Below are positions 24,152 to 35,000 of a DNA stretch of 64,000 nt, piece by piece. Origin of the DNA: Mortierella alpina. Lineage: Eukaryota > Mortierellomycota > Mortierellomycetes > Mortierellales > Mortierellaceae. Under the pieces are notes generated by a model, which was given only the letters and a program-made list of their open reading frames with translations, searched no databases and was not told the DNA's origin. The stretch covers positions 2,418,001 through 2,482,000 of the forward strand of contig JANATF010000004.1 of NCBI GenBank assembly GCA_029449245.1, given 5' to 3'. Positions within the stretch are counted from its first letter, which is position 1. Every line of letters starts with the position of its first letter. Position numbers and translations under genes: made by a program.

Positions 24152-26831
24152 ATGCTCAGATCTCTCAGCCGCGCTGCCCGCCCCGCTGCCATCGCCTTGG
24201 CCCGCAGCTCCCCTGTGGTATGTGTTCCTGCATCCCAATCATCTACTTGCACCTCCATCCGACCACTTGTGATCAACCGCAACATATACACCAGCAGAGG
24301 AAGAAACCGCCGACTCTAGTCTCTCCATCTGTTCCTGGGTCGTCACTTTCTCTGCCATCCTCCACTTCACGTTGTTCTACTCGGCAGCCGCAGATCATCA
24401 CACTGTTGCCTATCTCTCGACACAACCAAGCTCGACCATCATCCCGTTGCCTTTCTTAACGTCACGGCCTTGCTCTGGAGATCTGGATCCATCCTCACCC
24501 ATCGAGATGGGTGCTTGGACCCACGATCACACAGACCCTACTCATTCAACAAACCACGACCAAAGCATCTCGACCTTCCTTCAAACACTCTTTTTGAGCA
24601 GTTGACAGTAGCACATCCCCTGTTCCTGGTTTTGGTCTTCTCCCTCGACGTGCCTGAAATCCGTTTTTTTTCGGGTAGCCTCCACTGCCCTGGCAGATTC
24701 AGATTCGACACTGATGCGCGTGGAACAACATTCTCTGTTGAGATGTTCGCCTCGTGTGTAGTTTGCAGAACAACAGATTCTATTGCGGGTCTTGTCTCTG
24801 TCGACAGCCGCATCGTCCATAGCGCACCGCGCAGTCTGGTCGCTTTTTTTATGATCTGCCAGAATCGGGTCCAGTCGGATCACGAAATACAGCGCTCGAT
24901 CTTGAGAATATTATGCCAGTTGATTTCCGATAGAGCCCTAACAAATTCTATCACTCTTGGTCTTTCGTACACAGGTTCGCGCCAACGTTGGTGCTTTCTC
25001 TGCCATCCGCAACTACGCCACCGCCAAGCCCGGTATGTGTTCAAGGAATCCAGCACTTCCCAAAAGAATGAAAAAAGCGCCGCTCGCACCAGACCGGGAG
25101 GACTGACTAGGGTCTTTTGAATATGTGATCAATAATAGCCACCTCTGAGGTCACCTCCATCCTCGAGGACCGCATCAGTGGCCTCAACTCGTCTGTCGAC
25201 ATCCAGGAGACCGGCCGTGTCTTGTCCATTGGAGACGGTATTGCCCGTGTCTATGGCTTGAAGAACTGCCAGGCCGAGGAGATGGTTGAGTTCTCCAGCG
25301 GTGTCAAGGTAATTTTCTTGTGCAAGCTCTCGTTGGAAATCAGGAACAACTTGAAAGGAGGATTCGGGCGCCAAGGACACCCACCCTGTTTGAACAATTG
25401 GGGCTTCAAGTGTGCCATATACGTTTCCTGGGATCATATTGTTAACCTGCGCGTTGGTTGGTTTTCATTCGCAATCGGAAATAGGGTATGGCCATGAACT
25501 TGGAGGCCGACAACGTCGGTATTGTCGTCTTCGGTAACGATCGTCTCATTCGCGAGGGTGATACCGTCAAGCGTACCGGTAACATTGTCGATCTCCCCGT
25601 CGGCGAGGCTCTTTTGGGCCGTGTCATCGATGCCCTTGGTAACCCCATCGACGGTAAGGGCCCCATCGCCGCCTCTGAGCGTCGCCGTGCCCAGGTCAAG
25701 GCCCCCGGTATTCTCCCCCGTGAGTCCGTCCGTGAGCCCATGTTGACTGGTATCAAGTGCATTGACTCCATGGTCCCCGTCGGTCGTGGTCAGCGTGAGT
25801 TGATTATTGGTGATCGTCAGACCGGAAAGACCTCCGTCGCTTTGGACACCATTCTTAACCAGAAGAAGTGGAACGATGGCACTGATGAGGCCAAGAAGTT
25901 GTACTGTGTCTACGTCGCTGTTGGTCAGAAGCGTTCCACCGTCGCTCAGTTCGTCCAGACCCTTGAGGAGAACGATGCCATGAAGTACTCTGTCGTCGTC
26001 GCCGCCACCGCCTCTGAGGCCGCTCCCCTTCAGTACCTCGCTCCTTTCTCTGGATGCGCTGTCGGAGAGTACTTCCGTGACAACGGCAAGCACGCTTTGA
26101 TCGTCTTTGATGATCTCTCCAAGCAGGCCGTCGCCTACCGTCAGATGTCTCTTTTGCTTCGTCGTCCCCCAGGTCGTGAGGCCTACCCCGGTGATGTCTT
26201 CTACCTCCACTCCCGTCTTTTGGAGCGTTCCGCCAAGATGAACCGCAAGCTCGGAGGTGGTTCCATGACCGCTCTCCCCATCATTGAGACCCAGGGAGGA
26301 GATGTGTCTGCCTACATTCCCACCAACGTCATTTCCATTACTGACGGTCAGATCTTCTTGGAGGCTGAGTTGTTCTTCAAGGGTATCCGTCCCGCCATTA
26401 ACGTCGGTCTTTCCGTTTCCCGTGTCGGATCCCACGCCCAGACCAAGTCCATGAAGAAGATTGCTGGTTCCATGAAGTTGTACCTTGCCCAGTACCGTGA
26501 GGTCGCCGCTTTCGCCCAGTTCGGTTCCGATTTGGATGCCTCCACCCAGTTCTTGCTGAACCGTGGTGCCCGTCTCACCGAGTTGCTCAAGCAGCCCCAG
26601 TACAAGCCCCTCCCCGTTGAGCACCAGGTCGCCATCGTCTTTGCCGGTGTCAACGGTTTCCTCGACAAGATCCCCGTCAACCGTGTCGGCGAGTATGAGC
26701 GTTCGTTCATCCCCCACTTGGTCTCCAACCACAAGGCCCTCTTGGATGAGATCCGCATTTCTGGTGACTTGAGCACCGAGTCCTTCGCCAAGCTCAAGGA
26801 TGTCACCACCGAGTTCACCAAGAACTTTTAA
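24152..26831 (+). CDS. ATP1: Mitochondrial F1-ATP synthase alpha subunit
   Basis: Exons 24152-24217, 24975-25032, 25139-25308 and 25485-26831 give 546 residues. An Arg/Ala-rich mitochondrial presequence ([20 protein letters not shown]) is followed by the beta-barrel domain. The nucleotide-binding domain has P-loop GDRQTGKTS (residues 207-215), and the C-terminal helical domain includes ISGTSM-free alpha signature [14 protein letters not shown]. It forms the non-catalytic nucleotide sites of F1 in the mitochondrial matrix. The first intron, 757 nt, is by far the longest in the gene. Codon use is extremely biased (GTC, CCC, CGT, AAG), as for a highly expressed gene, which also creates a long spurious antisense frame. 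Confidence 0.98.
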
Positions 26832-27339
26832 GTTACGCCATGTCTCTTTTTTTTTGTAAACTCCTTTAAAAGAAACAGAAAACTTGCCCTTTTTTTTATT
26901 CTCTTTTTTTCTTTGCTTCTCTCTCTTTCTGTTGACCACTCACTTTCTGCACAACAGAAAGGAAAACGAAAAAAAAGAAAAAGAAATAGAAAGAAGGAAT
27001 CGCCCAACAATGCTCCACAACCCCACCCACAGCTATGAAATAAATCGGGTTCATCCATGTCATTTACTATATTTTTTTTGAAGGCAACCAATTTATTTGT
27101 ATGGATCTCTGACTGTGAACAGTCGTTGTAACTGAATAAATATTAGATATGGCTGCGTACGGATTAGGTGGTGTGGAGGGTCGGTTCAACTCTGACTCGG
27201 TAGGAAATGGGGGAGGAAAGGGGATGTAGTTAAGAAAATGCCGTGTTTTTTTTTCTTTTAGGGTCGTCTATGCAAATGTGGGACCCATATGCATGTGACG
27301 GGTGTGGATGAAAAAAAAAGAAACGAAGACAAGTCTTTT
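26832..27339. other. Convergent 3' flanks of ATP1 and the secreted protein gene
   Basis: About 500 bp rich in A and T runs. AATAAA-like hexamers near 27038-27044 and 27133-27138 could serve as polyadenylation signals. No gene was seen. Confidence 0.5.
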
Positions 27340-28014
27340 TTACAGAGCCTTGATCAGGGCAGCGACGTTGATCTTGGCGCAGAGCTCGAGCCAGAGCTTG
27401 ACAACAGCCTTGACATAGATGTTGACGTTGGAGGCAACCCAGAGGCGTGCCGAAATCTGGACGTTGGCAAGTCCGAGGTTCACCGTGACCCTGTTGATGA
27501 TAACCTTCAAGCGGAGACGGAGGTGCGCCTCAATGCGAGCCTTCAGACCAACGAAGAGCTTCTCGATATTGGCTCTGATTTCAGCATTGACCTTGGCAAC
27601 AATGGCGGGACCGTTCTCTTCAATGCACGCGACCGTGACGACAGTGCAAACCTCGTCAACGACAAGGCCAACAATGGCCGTGATGGGGGCAATGACCTGG
27701 GCGTCAACCTCAGCGTCAATAATGGCTTTGGCCTCGATTGAAGCTTCGGCCTTGGTGCTGATCCTGATCTTCTCAACATCGAGATCGGCGGTAATAAGGC
27801 CATTGCCGACGTTGGCAACGGCTTTGACCGAGGCATCCACGTCAGCGCAAATATCTGCAGTGACTTTGACGAGACTGTTGAGAGCGACCTTCGTTTCGGC
27901 CTGGACCAAGGCATTGATGGCAGCGTCGACAGCGGGGTGGCCAGCGGGGGCAGCCTGGGTGGCGGTGAAGAGGGTGAGGGCCAAGACGGCGGGGATGAAG
28001 GTGGCGATTCTCAT
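27340..28014 (-). CDS. Alanine/valine-rich secreted protein, family not recognised
   Basis: A single-exon gene of 224 residues. It has a clear signal peptide (MRIATFIPAVLALTLFTATQ, cleaved near ...QAAPA). The mature part is almost entirely Ala, Val, Ile, Leu, Asn, Asp and Lys, with spaced repeats of the type AEVDAQV and KAEASIEAKA that read as successive amphipathic helices. Only four cysteines are visible (ADICAD, EVCTVVTVACIE, LELCAK). There are no glycosylation-rich or catalytic motifs. Codon bias is strong, and a TATATAAG box lies 134 bp upstream, both suggesting high expression. A surface-active, wall-associated or lipid-binding role is plausible from the composition, but no function can be assigned. 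Confidence 0.8.
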   Translation of the reverse strand: MRIATFIPAVLALTLFTATQAAPAGHPAVDAAINALVQAETKVALNSLVKVTADICADVDASVKAVANVGNGLITADLDVEKIRISTKAEASIEAKAIIDAEVDAQVIAPITAIVGLVVDEVCTVVTVACIEENGPAIVAKVNAEIRANIEKLFVGLKARIEAHLRLRLKVIINRVTVNLGLANVQISARLWVASNVNIYVKAVVKLWLELCAKINVAALIKAL

Positions 28015-28147
28015 GTTGATGAAGGAGAGGGGGGTTGGGGTTGTTGAGAGGGAGAGTCAGAGAGGTGGAGGGGTAAGAGGTTGCTGTGGAAGCTGTAGTT
28101 GAGTTGAGGGATAGAGATCAGAATAAAAAATGGTGCGAAGGTGCCGT

Positions 28148-28155
28148 CTTATATA
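28148..28155 (-). promoter_or_regulatory. TATA box of the alanine-rich secreted protein gene
   Basis: TATATAAG on the minus strand, 134 bp upstream of the ATG at 28014, in a well-spaced position for a core promoter. Confidence 0.7.
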
Positions 28156-31100
28156 GGCTCGGTTGTCTCCCCGGGTATGGAGCCGTAGCGGTCTCCTTGT
28201 CGTCACCCCCTCGTTTTTTTTTTACTGTTTGCGTTAGCCAGTGTTGTTCCTAGATAGAAGCCGGCCGTGCACGGTGACAAAGGCTACGGGGTTGGGTAGC
28301 CATGCCTAATGTAAAGCAAGTCTAACAAACCCACCGCGTGCGGGTGGAGCTTTTTTTTTGCGTATGTTGCCGCAACTCAGTTCGTTGTGCTTGTTTGTGC
28401 GTTATGCACGAGCGGCTGCGCTGTTTTGTGGCCCGGGATCCATAGACCGTGCTGCCCTTACTTGGTGATATAAATAGTTAATGCATATTGTTCCATGGCT
28501 GCAAAGACAATAGCGAAAGAAAAACAAGGATAGCTCAGGAGGGAGCGATTTCGGGAGGGGGGGAGAGAGCAATTGAGAAGGAGAGGAAAAGCGGGGTCAT
28601 TCCTTAAAAGTGGGAGCCAGAGGGATATGAAGTACGAAAAAGGCGTTGCCCTCTCAGTCTTCCTCTCCGATGCTGCAGACAGAGCGAGGGATGTGGAAAG
28701 CGACGAACGGGTAGCGGAAATCGGCTCTCGTCTCTAAATTGTTTAAGGGACAGGCTTCCTCAGAGCGAGACGCACCTTTTTCCTCATACCTGGAGAGGAT
28801 GCATCTCCTGCTTCGTATTTCAGTCACTCCTAAGTTGTGCGACAGAATCCCCGTCGAACTGACCCGAACAACAAAACGGCACTTCAAACGCAGCATCTAC
28901 CTAGAGCCAGCTGCTGGGATGAGAGTGAAAGGTGGCCATCGAAACACAAAGACCCGACGATGCTGTCGTCCTCGCACTTTCTTGAGAGCAGTGTGAACAG
29001 ACCTAGCACCCATAAATTGTCCGAAGCCCCATGTCTACCCGTAAAGATGATCCTTGAACGATCTGCCAGGGGAGTAGATTGAGAAAGGCACGCGTCTTTA
29101 GATGCATTGAGAACAGGTCGAATCGTCTAGTGTATGGTTGGGCAGAAACTGCGTGCTCCAGATTCCCATCATAGCCGGTCGTCGGCATTCGTCTTTACTA
29201 TTCTCCTCGCTCAAGAACTCGACACCCTGTTTATTCATCCTTGATCTGGCTCTATGTACATGTACAGTCTGGCCATCTCCTAAAATTTCTCTCCTGCACT
29301 CCGCATCCTTTGCATCCTCCCTAAACTTTCGTTGACTACGGTCTTCGGCATGCCTATACCTCTATGCTGGCGACTCCTTGTCTTCTCGCTTGTTATACAT
29401 ATAATACATTAGCAACAGATTGTATATTCTGTTCCTTTCACTGCCGGCGAAATATGTGGACTGTCCCCTCTTGCGCTTGCTTGCAGCAACATGTTGTTTA
29501 CTCCTCTCTAAGCCCTTGTCCTGTTAGCATATCGCCCAACAGCAGCTAAAGAGTGAGCAATTGATTTGAGCATCGCGCCCGATAATGCGTGAATCGCTGC
29601 GCTCAACGATCAAGAACTAGAACCTTTTGCCAGCTTGCCCCTGCTACCTCTTGTCTATGCTCCCTTATCGCCTTGATATGGTGTTATTTAATCGATGTTG
29701 CAAATTACGATATCGAGCCGACACAGGCACTCGCGCCAAGCCAAAGAATGGAGACTAAGCAATACATGAAAGAGGAGTGCTCCCCTCGGGTATTACATTC
29801 GCGCTAGGCTGGATTCGAGGACGAAAGTTTGCATCGTTGATAAGCACACGGCCTTACACCTCATCTATCGTTAGGCTTCTGCATTTTGGATAGACACGCA
29901 TTCCTGTGACTAGGCCGTTCTCTGATGTGCCCTGATTTTTTTTTTACCACAGTAACATAAAAGTCTAGATCGGTTCTTCGCTGCCTGCGAAAGAGTCGTT
30001 GGACAAGTTGAAAGGAAGTCAGGAGAATGGAGAAAAGAGATAGAGATAGAGAGAAAGAGAGAGAGAGACAGAGAAAGGGAGAAGCATTGCACGCGCGTGC
30101 ATCACAGAGGCGTGCATTACAGGGTCGAAAACAATGCGAAATCGCACGCCTGTTTTTTTGTGTTTTACATGCTCCTGAATTCTTGAGCTTTTCAGGGTCA
30201 TACAACGCGGATGGTCTCCATTCTCAGTCTCAGTATCGTGGCATGCGCGAGAAACCTTTCTGAATAGACTTTGACCGCAGCACCGCAGAGTCCCTACACT
30301 TCATTATGTTTTGCCTTTTTACTGGTCCGTAGTCAAAGAGTGTCGGTTACCCTTTGCGCGCATATTCTCAGCCCCTCATTGCTATCGCTGAGTCGATGTA
30401 GAGGCCAACTGACGTCCCTTTTCATCCCTCTTTCCAGGAGCCCTCGACATGGTGCCGACCGCCACTGCGAACGGGCTGCGGATGCGACAACTGACAGGGT
30501 GATGCGGCTGCCAAAAAATATGCCAAGGGGCAGGTGAAAAGAGTTACGAAGGAGACAACTGCGTACCAGTTTTCTATTACGAGGTCCACCTGACGTCCTC
30601 ACTCCGAAGGCTCGACTTTAGCGACCGCGACAGTTGCACTCAGAGGCTCGGTATAACGTATGCACACTAAGCATCGGTATCACAGGGTCAAAATCAGTCT
30701 ACATTGAGCGAGTGTGTTCAATTTCATGAAGACCTCATATACACTTTTCCAGGACCACCAAACCATTGAGGCACACTACGGATTGGTCCAAGGTGACTAA
30801 ACTTTCACAATCAAGCATTAGCACTTCTTGTCTGTTGCTTTGATCAGAGAAATCACCTCCGAGAGCGCTTCCCAACACTCATTGCGTCCCCGGGTGCTTG
30901 TGGCCCACAGCACTGATCACTACGGATGTCTCCCAGTCGACAGCGAGTTCGTGTCAACTGATCCAGATTCATTTGCGCATAGCGTCCGCCAAACATCGTC
31001 GTTGATCCTCCTCGTATCGCCTGTTTTCGTCCTTGCCCTGGTCCGATCTAAAGGAGGGAGTCAATCAGCATCCACCGCATTACCTGGCGCGAGATTTTTG

Positions 31101-31193
31101 AATTAGATTGACCGTGAAAACCCATATATGTTGGGTGTCCCATCGATGTCCGGGTTCCGTGTAGGTACATTACTGCACCTTTCTGTTTAGGAG
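28156..31193. other. Gene-poor accessory region
   Basis: About 3 kb in which frames on both strands are interrupted and unlike known proteins. A GA-rich simple tract lies at about 30030-30085. The region leads into a decayed transposase, so it may be the eroded 5' part of that element or of older insertions. That is inference from position only. Confidence 0.4.
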
Positions 31194-31246
31194 TGAGCGA
31201 ATCTACTTACACACTCCCTGCAATGAGCGAGTCTACTCACGCACTC
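31194..31246 (+). repeat. Imperfect tandem repeat, 30-bp period, two copies
   Basis: 23-bp segments at 31194-31216 and 31224-31246 (both starting TGAGCGA and ending CACTC) differ at three positions. The repeat lies upstream of the transposase remnant and could be part of its terminal region. Confidence 0.6.
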
Positions 31247-31537
31247 GCTGACCAATATCTCATTCGTGTTCTTCTTGGCGATGAATGTGCACCTTTATTC
31301 TCTGTTTCGTTTGGTTCAAGTAGTAGCGGTGAAGACCCTCATCCTTGTTATTCTCGGAGATACAAAAATATTTGTTGGCAGATAGAACAGAGACCATGTA
31401 GTGCATATGAGCCAAGGTTCACAGCAAGTGCTGAACGTTTGATGCTTAGCCGCATGCTATGCACCGCACTCAAATGAACCTTCAATCAATGACCGCGTCT
31501 CCTTTCTGAATGGGATTGTACAAGACTGACGACAGGA

Positions 31538-31990
31538 AAACTAGAGGAGTTTGCTGCCGCCATTCACAAGCGAGGATCTCCCCTCCGGAAGGTGGTCAGT
31601 TTCATCGATGGTTCAAGAACGCCTCGACCACAGTATGATGTTTCGCGCTTCCAGGCTAGAGGGCAGTCTCACCCTCCATGCTAAAGACGGGGGTGGGCTC
31701 AAGATGCATATTTTTGGCGACCATGGATACGAGATACCTTCAGAATTGAAAGTTCCTTTCCAACAGGCACTGGACATGACCCATCGTCAGAAGGCTTTCA
31801 ATTCAGCCATGTCCCAGGATCAGGGTACCTTTGGATGGGAGTTTGAGCCATGTCCATCAGTCTCTCATCTATCCAGACTTTCAGCAATCGCTGCAGTCCT
31901 TGGCTCATATGCACTACGTGGTCTCTGTGTATTCCTGTATTTACGAGAACTAGTGTGCCCGCTACGTTTCCTTGATAACACCTCATATCT
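31538..31990 (+). pseudogene. Decayed PIF/Harbinger-type transposase (DDE_Tnp_4-like) remnant
   Basis: Two adjacent frames carry successive parts of a fungal Harbinger-type DDE transposase. From 31538 one frame reads KLEEFAAAIHKRGSPL and then FIDGSRTPRP, matching the segment with the first catalytic Asp (FIDG). From about 31620 the frame one base later reads MHIFGDHGYEIPSELKVPF, with the second Asp (GD.GY), and then QKAFNSAMSQDQGTFGWEFE, matching the FN.AMS.....EW.F signature. The region between the two Asp blocks is shortened, the frame shifts around 31620-31690, and stops occur both upstream and within. It is therefore inactive. Its 3' end abuts the 3' end of the Fanzor gene on the other strand. 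Confidence 0.7.
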
Positions 31991-32063
31991 CGGTGTTCTG
32001 TGGCCTATTCAATCCAATAATGATACATGACTATATGTTCAAAGAAAAAACAATTGTATCATT
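31977..32063 (-). other. Inverted repeats just 3' of the Fanzor coding region (candidate guide-RNA or element-end structure)
   Basis: Two perfect inverted repeats lie within 90 bp. AACACC/GGTGTT spans 31977-31997 with a 9-nt loop. AATGATACA/TGTATCATT has arms 32019-32027 and 32055-32063. In TnpB and Fanzor elements the guide RNA is normally encoded at the 3' side of the nuclease gene, so structured sequence here deserves attention. The function is inference. Confidence 0.35.
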
Positions 32064-32073
32064 TGTGCCGTGC

Positions 32074-35000
32074 TTACCTAGTTTCATGTTCTCCAACATG
32101 AGCCGCGATTGCAGATGTCTGTTCGAGGCTGAGGGGTCTGGTGTCCTGGAAAGAGTCGCAGGGGTCGGTAGGTTTGCGTGGCAGGGACTTGGGCCGGGCG
32201 TAGCGGCTGTAGGGAGGAATGGGCCACGGCGGCATCCACTGGGTTGAATCCCCAAACACCAAATTGCGCATCGCAATCGAGGCGTAGGAGATCAAAATGC
32301 CAATGGCAGCGTTGCTGTCCCTAGGCCGAGTTGCGTAACCGCATTGAACGGCCACGCAACTCGGGTTAGTGCAGACAACGCTGCCGTGGACCCGGACCGA
32401 CCTGATCTCAGTGCCTCTCAAGCGCGAAGACCTCGCCAACTGCAGCTTATTATAGCAATGCACACACACCTGGGACGTATTGTACTCATCCGTGAGTGCC
32501 ACAATCGTGTCCAATCGCAGTAGTTGATGGCGCAGCCATTTTCCACCCCACTTCAAGTGGCCCCCAATTCTCGCGCCAACCCCACTGCCCGCGGTGCCGT
32601 ACGCCATGATCGTCACTGTCTCGGGTTTGGCCTTTGGACAAGTAGCTGGGTAGGCGAGATGCTGGTTCGTAGAAAGCCCTAGGCCGTGGCACAATGTATG
32701 CACTGCTGGTTGGTGGTACCGGCGACAACCGCTGCAAAACCCCGTCCTTGGGTCGACTGTCGAGTTCGAGGTGGACTCTGCAACATTGGCGAGGGCGTGG
32801 TCCGTAATGCTCTTTTTCAGATTCGATGCTGTCTTGGCGAGTGCACGGGCCTTCCGAAGCTCTTGGGTCTTGCGCATGCGGATGAGGGCGGGCGATGCCT
32901 CCATGCGCTGAAGGGGTCCGTGAGCCTTTTGGCGAACTCTTGCTGCATGGGCGACGTCCTCGAGAGTGATGGCTCCAGTCAGTGAATTCTCTGGTCGAGA
33001 AATCTCTTTCATGTGCCAGTGGGCTTGCTCAGCATCGCTCGCCTTGGTCTCTTTGAACACCACGTCGCTGCTCCCGCTGTCATCGTTATCGCTGAGGTTG
33101 GCCTCTAGCTTCCTCTTCCCCTTGGCCCTTTTGTTCAGTCTCCGGAGGCGTTCGCCTTGCAGTTTCTTCGTAAATGACACCATCTGCAGGTTACGGGCTT
33201 TGACACGATGAGGTCGAGGAAGCCTTATTTGCGACAAGTCGTGCTTCTTCGTATCCAGAGCCATGCTGTTGGCTTTGCTGTTGGCGTTGGTGCCCTCCAA
33301 GTCCATATTCGTGTCCATATCGATTGCGAGCTTGTTTGATGGGACATCACCTTCCATCTCTAACATTGACGAAGAAACAAATCGAAAGAAGGAAGCGAGG
33401 TTATTTTCTCGTTCCCGCCCCCATCTTTTCATATTTATCAGCAGTCAACTTACCAGACAGGACGCTGTAAGGGTTGCCGTATAGTGTCCTGTATCGAATC
33501 AAGTGGCTCTCGACCTCTGCAAGTGTTTGTTGTTGGCCCTCCAGTGTCACACGAACCCCCGGGTCTCCTCCTCCAAAAGCAAGAAGCTTTGACGGATCTT
33601 GCATTACCTCATGAACAATTGGGGTGATATCCAGACGCGCTGGCTCCTCTTCTGCCTGGTGGGCGTGCCAGAGAACCTTGATTGGCGTTGGTACTTTGGC
33701 GTCCGGCTTTCCTCCCGCTTTGTCTCTCATGACCTTTTCGATCTTTTGCCAATAATACTGTTCTCGTCTAAGCTGGAAAAGCTCTTGCTTGGCTGAAATA
33801 GCTTGCTGTGAATCGGGTCCGTAATCTTTCTTTATCAGCTTGAGCCTGTTTGCTGAGTCTTTGGCGTTCTTGGTCAATTGGTCCACAGCCTGTTCCACAT
33901 CCGCATGGCTTGTTCCCATCGACTCCCAGTGAATGCGCTCAGAGGCCCAGACGTGGGAGACTTTGCTTCCCTTGTTGTATGTGAGAACCCGTTGCTCATA
34001 CTGACTTGTCAACTGCTGTCCGCACCGTGGCCATCCGGATGGAAGTAATTTTCCTGACAATCGGATCCGATTCTTGTCGACAAAAATGAGCCTAGTGGAA
34101 ACGTTACAACCGGAGGAAAAGAGGCGTGAGTGGTATAGACAATAAACAGATAGAGGGAGTTCATATCAGCAGTGCCTTACTTATTTCCGAATTCAATATT
34201 GTGGTCGCGGCAGAGCTGCTTGATAAGGTCCATGCTGAAGAATCCCGATAGAACTGACTCGTGGTTTCTGGGCATAGAGGCATTACTCGCCGAGGTAATG
34301 AGGCCACCTGATGGACCGACAACGTCAAACTTGTTTGGACTTGAATTAGCCAATACCTCATAAACCACTGCTGGTGACAACAACAGTGCTGGAGTCGAAC
34401 CGACAGCTAGCCTTGGGGAGAAGCGACGTTGGAATCGGTGTAGACCAACCGCTGACAAGAATGCCTCGGCAATGAGGACCATTGGTGCGAGGAGTACGAC
34501 ATGGGGCGTTGGGTCGCGATGTCCTTTCTCTGTAGGCACACGCTTCGGAGTGAATGGTCGGAGCGCGTTGACAATCTGCTTTACGGCAGCCAACTCACGA
34601 TCAGTCGCCTCCATCTTTCTGAGCAAGTTCTTGCGGACGTATCCCTTGGTCACATCCCGTTCGATATAAGGCGAGTGAGTGAGGGTGTTAACCACCACGA
34701 ATAGGCTGTTGATCTGACGAGCACTTGAGTCTCGTGTGGGCTGGGTGAACTCTGTCTCGTCATCAAGTTCATGGTCCTCGTCATTATCTTGACTTGGTGG
34801 GCGAGCGTCATGTATCTCATCTGCCTCTTGCTCCTCCTCTTCGGGGTCAACACCAGGCTGAGGATCTTCATCGTCGTCCTCTATCTCGTCCTCGAGTTCA
34901 ACAGACGGGGCAGTTGCTTGTGCGTTGGCGATGGCCTCCTGTTGTCTGGCATGGATGGTGGCGATTGGCGGCTTGGAGGATCGAGGAAGTTCGACCTGTT

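Noticed and set aside
25434-26939. A 501-codon open frame on the minus strand across the last ATP1 exon
   Set aside because: It mirrors the strongly biased ATP1 codons, has a low-complexity Gly/Leu/Thr/Asp composition and no domain. The sense frame is certain ATP1.
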